Part shown: positions 60,318 to 64,000 of the stretch, in pieces
How positions within the stretch are numbered: the first letter of the stretch is position 1
Layout: each line of letters begins with the position of its first letter
NCBI RefSeq assembly: GCF_029892565.1
Contig: NZ_JARXVH010000007.1
Coordinates: 526,602-590,601 of the forward strand
Direction of reading: 5' to 3'
Origin: Streptomyces pseudovenezuelae
GTDB lineage: Bacteria; Actinomycetota; Actinomycetes; Streptomycetales; Streptomycetaceae
Length of the DNA stretch: 64,000 nucleotides
Made by a program: the position numbers and the translations under genes
Notes under the pieces: model-generated
Told to the model about the DNA's origin: nothing
Databases searched by the model: none
What the model saw: only the letters and a program-made list of their open reading frames with translations

Positions 60318-61511
60318 TCAGCCCTTCACACACACGACCTGCTTCAGCTTCGCGACGACCTCCACGAGGTCCCGCTGCTGGTCGATGACCTGCTCGATCG
60401 GCTTGTAGGCGCCCGGGATCTCGTCGACGACGCCGGAGTCCTTACGGCACTCCACACCCCGCGTCTGCTCCTCCAGGTCCTTCGTCGAGAACCGCCGCTT
60501 GGCCGCCGTACGGCTCATGCGCCGACCGGCGCCGTGGGACGCCGAGTTGAAGGCCTTCTCGTTGCCGAGACCCTTCACGATGTACGAACCGGTGCCCATG
60601 GAGCCGGGGATGATCCCGAACTCGCCGGAGCCGGCCCGGATCGCGCCCTTGCGGGTGACGAGCAGGTCCATGTCCTCGTAGCGCTCCTCCGCCACGTAGT
60701 TGTGGTGCGCGCTGATCTCGGCCTCGAAGGTCGGCTTCGCCTTCCGGAACTCCTTGTGGATCACGTCCTTCAGGAGCGCCATCATGATCGAGCGGTTGCG
60801 CTTGGCGTACTCCTGCGCCCAGAACAGGTCGTTGCGGTACGCCGCCATCTGCGGGGTGTCCGCGACGAAGACGGCGAGGTCACGGTCGACCAGGCCCTGG
60901 TTGTGCGGGAGCTTCTGGGCGATGCCGATGTGGTGCTCGGCCAGCTCCTTGCCGATGTTCCGGGAACCGGAGTGCAGCATCAGCCAGACAGAACCGGTCG
61001 TATCAGTGCAAACTTCGACGAAGTGGTTGCCGGACCCGAGCGTTCCCATCTGCTTTCCAGCACGTTCGTGACGGAACTTGACCGCTTCGGCGATCCCGTC
61101 GAACCGCCCCCAGAAGTCGTCCCACCCGGCGGTCGCGAACCCGTGGAAGCGCCCCGGCTGTACGGGATCGTCATGCATCCCCCGCCCCACCGGAATCGCC
61201 TGCTCGATCTTCGACCGCAGCCGCGACAGGTCCCCCGGCAGGTCGTTGGCCGTCAGCGACGTCTTCACCGCCGACATCCCGCAGCCGATGTCGACCCCGA
61301 CGGCCGCCGGGCACACGGCGCCGTGCATGGCGATGACGGAGCCGACCGTCGCGCCCTTGCCGTAGTGGACGTCCGGCATGACCGCGAGGCCCTTGATCCA
61401 CGGGAGGGTCGCGACGTTGCGCAGCTGCTGGAGCGCGCCGTCGTCGACCGACGCGGGGTCGGCCCACATGCGGATGGGAACCTTCGCCCCCGGCAGCTCT
61501 ACGTACGACAT
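60318..61511 (-). CDS. rtcB: RNA-splicing ligase RtcB
   Basis: A 397-residue tRNA/RNA ligase that joins a 2',3'-cyclic phosphate or 3'-phosphate to a 5'-hydroxyl with GTP and Mn. Metal ligands and active site appear in GVDIGCGMSAVKT (Cys), LGSGNHFVEV (His), LHSGSRNIGKEL and ASHGAGRRMSRTAA (guanylated His). The ATG at 61511 has GAGGA upstream. No archease gene lies nearby. Confidence 0.93.
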   Translation of the reverse strand: MSYVELPGAKVPIRMWADPASVDDGALQQLRNVATLPWIKGLAVMPDVHYGKGATVGSVIAMHGAVCPAAVGVDIGCGMSAVKTSLTANDLPGDLSRLRSKIEQAIPVGRGMHDDPVQPGRFHGFATAGWDDFWGRFDGIAEAVKFRHERAGKQMGTLGSGNHFVEVCTDTTGSVWLMLHSGSRNIGKELAEHHIGIAQKLPHNQGLVDRDLAVFVADTPQMAAYRNDLFWAQEYAKRNRSIMMALLKDVIHKEFRKAKPTFEAEISAHHNYVAEERYEDMDLLVTRKGAIRAGSGEFGIIPGSMGTGSYIVKGLGNEKAFNSASHGAGRRMSRTAAKRRFSTKDLEEQTRGVECRKDSGVVDEIPGAYKPIEQVIDQQRDLVEVVAKLKQVVCVKG

Positions 61512-61737
61512 ATCGTCCTCATTCCCCCGGAACAGCAACAGAAGTCAGTGAAAGTCTCGAATCGCATTAGCGGCGCCAGGTGGGCCAAAAGAGACAACGG
61601 ACCGGCGTCCACGGCCATGCGTGCGATAGACATTGTCTCCAGGGGACGCCCCGGTGCGGCAAGCGATTAACCAGCGGGGACACTGGAAGACCTGGCACAG
61701 CTACGGCCACCGGGCCGCCGTCGAGAGGAGCCCGACC

Positions 61738-62568
61738 GTGCAGCGGAAGGCATACGTACCCGGCGCCGCCGCGCTTCTCGCGGCACTGCTGGCCGGCTGC
61801 ACCGGCGGGTCCGGGGACACGGGTTCGACGGACGACTCGAACCCGGGCGATGCCGGTACGTCGACCGTCTCGGCCCAGCCGGGTCGGTACAACAGCCTCC
61901 CGGAGGCCTGCGGCGCGGTCAGTCAGGGCAACCTCGACTCGCTGCTGCCCGGCGTCAGGGAGATCACCGACGAGGACCAGCGGACCAAGGCCTACGCGGG
62001 CGCGGCCACGCAGACCTTCGACACCGACCGCAAGGTGGGCTGCCGTTGGAAGGTGGAGTCCGCGGACGCGACCGACCACCTCCACGTCGACTTCGAGCGG
62101 GTCGTCTCCTACGACAACGCCGTGAGCGACGACACACAGGCGAAGGAGCTCTTCGCGGAGAAGGAGGTCGCCGCCGACCTCCCGGAACCGGCCACCTCCA
62201 GCCCGGGCGCCGAGGACAGCGCGAGCGACAGCGCCTCTCCCACGGCGAGTTCCTCCGCCTCCACCGCCGGCGCCGACCCCTCGGATTCCGCCTCCGGCTC
62301 CCCCTCCAGCTCCGTCACCCCCGCCGACCTCCAGCCCCGCGTCCTGGACGGCATCGGCGACGAGGCGTACCTCGACGACGCGTTGAGCGGCTCCGCCTCC
62401 GCGCCCCAGCCGCGCACGGTGACTGTGGTGTTCCGCACGTCCAACGTCATCGTGACGATCGAGTACGAGGAGCAGCCGGCCGGCGTCGGCGTCACCCCGG
62501 ACAGCAAGGAAATGCAGGACAAGGCCCGGAAACTGGCCTCTCAACTGGCGGACACGCTGAGCGGTTGA
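61738..62568 (+). CDS. DUF3558 family lipoprotein (first of a tandem pair)
   Basis: A 276-residue lipoprotein. Lipobox: VQRKAYVPGAAALLAALLAG, then Cys. A DUF3558-like core includes LPEACGAVSQGNLDSLLPG and KVGCRWKVE. Ser/Thr-rich insert (SASDSASPTASSSASTAG) around residues 165-200 is likely unstructured. GTG 61738 has GAGAGGAG upstream. The next gene is a paralogue. Confidence 0.85.
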   Translation: MQRKAYVPGAAALLAALLAGCTGGSGDTGSTDDSNPGDAGTSTVSAQPGRYNSLPEACGAVSQGNLDSLLPGVREITDEDQRTKAYAGAATQTFDTDRKVGCRWKVESADATDHLHVDFERVVSYDNAVSDDTQAKELFAEKEVAADLPEPATSSPGAEDSASDSASPTASSSASTAGADPSDSASGSPSSSVTPADLQPRVLDGIGDEAYLDDALSGSASAPQPRTVTVVFRTSNVIVTIEYEEQPAGVGVTPDSKEMQDKARKLASQLADTLSG

Positions 62569-62701
62569 CCCCCTCCGGACGCCTCCACGTGCCCGTTCGC
62601 AAAGCGGATGAAGCAGAACCGCACAGCTTCTTCACCGCGTACCGTGGCCCCTCGGACCCGATCCGACGGCAGGAACCACGAGCGTCATGAGTGAAGGAAC
62701 C

Positions 62702-63592
62702 ATGCAGCGACCAGCACAGCCAGTCCGACGGAACGAGCGAGACCGATGGGGGAAGCGGCGCAACCGTGTCCTTGTCGGCGTGGCCGCCCTCCCCGCACTG
62801 CTGCTCGCCGCCGGCTGCTCCTCCGACTCCGGCTCCGACTCCGGTGACGGCGGCAAGAGCGCGAGCGGCGGCGACGCCTCGGCCTCCGCGAGCGCGGCGC
62901 CGACCGTGCAGGCGGCGGCGTACAAGAAGCTGCCGGACTCCTGCGACGTCCTGTCGAAGAAGACGTTGACCTCGCTGGTGCCCAAGGGCGCGAAGTCCGG
63001 CAAGGAGGGCACGTCGAGCGACACGGGGACGCGCGCGAGCTGCTCCTGGAACAGCCTGGACAGCAACGGCGTGAAGGGCTCGCAGTTCCGCTGGCTGAAC
63101 GTCTCGCTGCTGCGCTTCGAGTCGGACGTCACGCGCGGCGAGGGCGACAAGCTGGCGCAGACGTACTACGAGAAGCAGGTCAAGGACGCCCAGGAAGCCA
63201 CGGGCGCGAAGAACACGAAGACGCAGCCGGTCACGGCTATCGGTGACACGGCGACCCTCGTGCGCTACGACCTGAAGAAGAAGGAAGGCGCCTTCAAACA
63301 GCAGACGATCGTGACGCGCGTCGAGAACGTCGTCGTCACGCTCGACTACAACGGCGCGGGTCTGGCCGGCGAGAAGACGCCGAACGCCGACACTCTCGCC
63401 AAGCTGGCGCAGAAGGCGGCCAAGGAGGCGGTCGGCGCGGTGTCGGCGGCCAACGGCGAGGGTTCGGGCGCCGGTTCGGATTCCGGTTCTGCAACGACGG
63501 CTCCGTCTCCCTCCAAGTCCGGGGCGACCTCGGCCTCTCCGTCCACCGCGAAGTCCGCATCCCCGTCCAAGTCGGCTGCGAAGAAGAGCTGA
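62702..63592 (+). CDS. DUF3558 family lipoprotein (second of a tandem pair)
   Basis: A 296-residue paralogue of the preceding gene. Lipobox: VLVGVAALPALLLAAGC. DUF3558-like core: LPDSCDVLSKKTLTSLVPKG and RASCSWNSLD. Ser/Gly/Asp-rich stretch after the Cys and a Ser/Ala/Lys-rich tail. ATG 62702 is preferred over ATG 62687 because AAGGA lies about five bases upstream. The pair probably arose by duplication. Confidence 0.85.
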   Translation: MQRPAQPVRRNERDRWGKRRNRVLVGVAALPALLLAAGCSSDSGSDSGDGGKSASGGDASASASAAPTVQAAAYKKLPDSCDVLSKKTLTSLVPKGAKSGKEGTSSDTGTRASCSWNSLDSNGVKGSQFRWLNVSLLRFESDVTRGEGDKLAQTYYEKQVKDAQEATGAKNTKTQPVTAIGDTATLVRYDLKKKEGAFKQQTIVTRVENVVVTLDYNGAGLAGEKTPNADTLAKLAQKAAKEAVGAVSAANGEGSGAGSDSGSATTAPSPSKSGATSASPSTAKSASPSKSAAKKS

Positions 63593-63635
63593 CGGGGGCC
63601 ACCGGCAACCCGTGCGCCGCACACATGTGCCACTC

Positions 63636-63649
63636 TGTTGCGCGCAACA
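63636..63649. promoter_or_regulatory. 14-bp perfect palindrome upstream of the DUF2637 gene
   Basis: TGTTGCG-CGCAACA, a perfect palindrome, ends 24 bases before the GTG at 63674. A position overlapping or just downstream of the promoter would suit a repressor. The binder is unknown. Confidence 0.5.
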
Positions 63650-63673
63650 ACACGCACTGGGAGGGGAGTACGG

Positions 63674-64000
63674 GTGGCCGCGCCACTGCAGCTGACTCGG
63701 ATGCACCGCGTTCTCATCGGCGTGGTCGTGACCGGCGCCGTGATCATCGCCGGCATCGGCTTCGCCGGTTCGTACGCGGCGGTCCGCGAGTTGGCACTCA
63801 AGAAGGGCTTCGGGAACTTCGCGTACGTGTTCCCGATCGGCATCGACGCGGGCATCTGCGTCCTGCTCGCCCTTGATCTCCTGCTGACCTGGATCCGTAT
63901 ACCGTTCCCGCTGCTGCGCCAGACGGCGTGGATGCTGACGGTGGCCACGATCGCCTTCAACGGCGCGGCGGCCTGGCCCGACCCGCTGGGCGTGGGCATG
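63674..64000 (+). CDS. DUF2637 membrane protein (3' end cut by window)
   Basis: The visible 109 residues start at GTG 63674 with GGAGGGGAG upstream. They contain three hydrophobic segments (VLIGVVVTGAVIIAGIGFAG, YVFPIGIDAGICVLLALDLL and TAWMLTVATIAFNGAAAWPD) and match the actinobacterial DUF2637 (SpdB-like) family, found in chromosomal and plasmid loci linked to conjugation or development. The C-terminal part lies outside the window. Confidence 0.8.
   Translation, partial: MAAPLQLTRMHRVLIGVVVTGAVIIAGIGFAGSYAAVRELALKKGFGNFAYVFPIGIDAGICVLLALDLLLTWIRIPFPLLRQTAWMLTVATIAFNGAAAWPDPLGVGM

Noticed and set aside
1..64000. Prophage, complete insertion sequence or integrated plasmid
   Set aside because: No integrase, transposase, terminal inverted repeats or tRNA attachment site was seen; the DUF2637 gene at the edge alone is not enough.

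Overview
The window is actinobacterial, almost certainly Streptomyces. It is very GC-rich throughout, uses many GTG starts, and is packed with operons joined by ATGA/GTGA stop-start overlaps. It carries families typical of the genus: CU044_5270, DUF3558 twin lipoproteins, DUF2637, futalosine menaquinone genes and a System II cytochrome c cluster. Two short intergenic sequences common in Streptomyces genomes are also present. I saw no rRNA, tRNA, CRISPR array, complete IS element or phage gene. The first and last genes are cut by the window edges.

Positions 1-8.9 kb hold a secreted flavoprotein dehydrogenase (partial), an orphan sugar-binding lipoprotein, and a lipid set: acyl-CoA ligase, thiolase, FabG4-type reductase, MaoC-type hydratase and a TetR regulator, with a double palindrome between the divergent thiolase and reductase. 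Positions 8.9-14.9 kb are a menaquinone (futalosine) locus: mqnE, an Lrp regulator, UbiX-like, mqnP (UbiA-like) and UbiD-like genes, with a rhomboid protease on the opposite strand inside it. Positions 14.9-23.5 kb hold a small membrane protein, an NCS1 cytosine/purine permease, an ArsR/quinone oxidoreductase pair with a four-copy operator, a CDP-alcohol phosphatidyltransferase, a transglutaminase-like protein, and a PucR regulator divergent from a yeast-type cytosine deaminase coupled to a 2-oxoglutarate dioxygenase. Positions 23.6-27.3 kb are a two-gene unit: a soluble P-loop NTPase and a membrane-anchored periplasmic-binding-fold protein.

Positions 27.3-36.2 kb run leftwards as a heme/cytochrome c block: hemL, phosphoglycerate-mutase-like phosphatase, deacetylase-like Tat lipoprotein, TlpA/ResA, CcdA, ResB and CcsB. 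After a gene remnant and terminator, 36.6-43.7 kb is an accessory cluster: two P450s (one with an atypical I helix), a TudS-related putative desulfidase lacking one expected cysteine, an unknown small protein, TetR, esterase, an NADP-binding ProC-like protein and an MpaB/DUF2236 protein. Several genes there contain in-frame short tandem repeats, a sign of recent change.

Positions 43.8-53.5 kb hold an ECF sigma/CU044_5270 operon with a 56-residue membrane peptide, a KAP-like membrane NTPase, an MprAB-like two-component system coupled to a GNAT gene, and an FMN reductase/luciferase-like monooxygenase pair. At 54.49 kb a deletion scar appears to have removed the shared promoter and 5' ends of divergent LysR and aldo-keto reductase genes. 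The rest is housekeeping and small regulators: TIGR03086, AraC, a quinone reductase/HxlR pair, YnfA, SDR, RtcB, twin DUF3558 lipoproteins and a DUF2637 protein.
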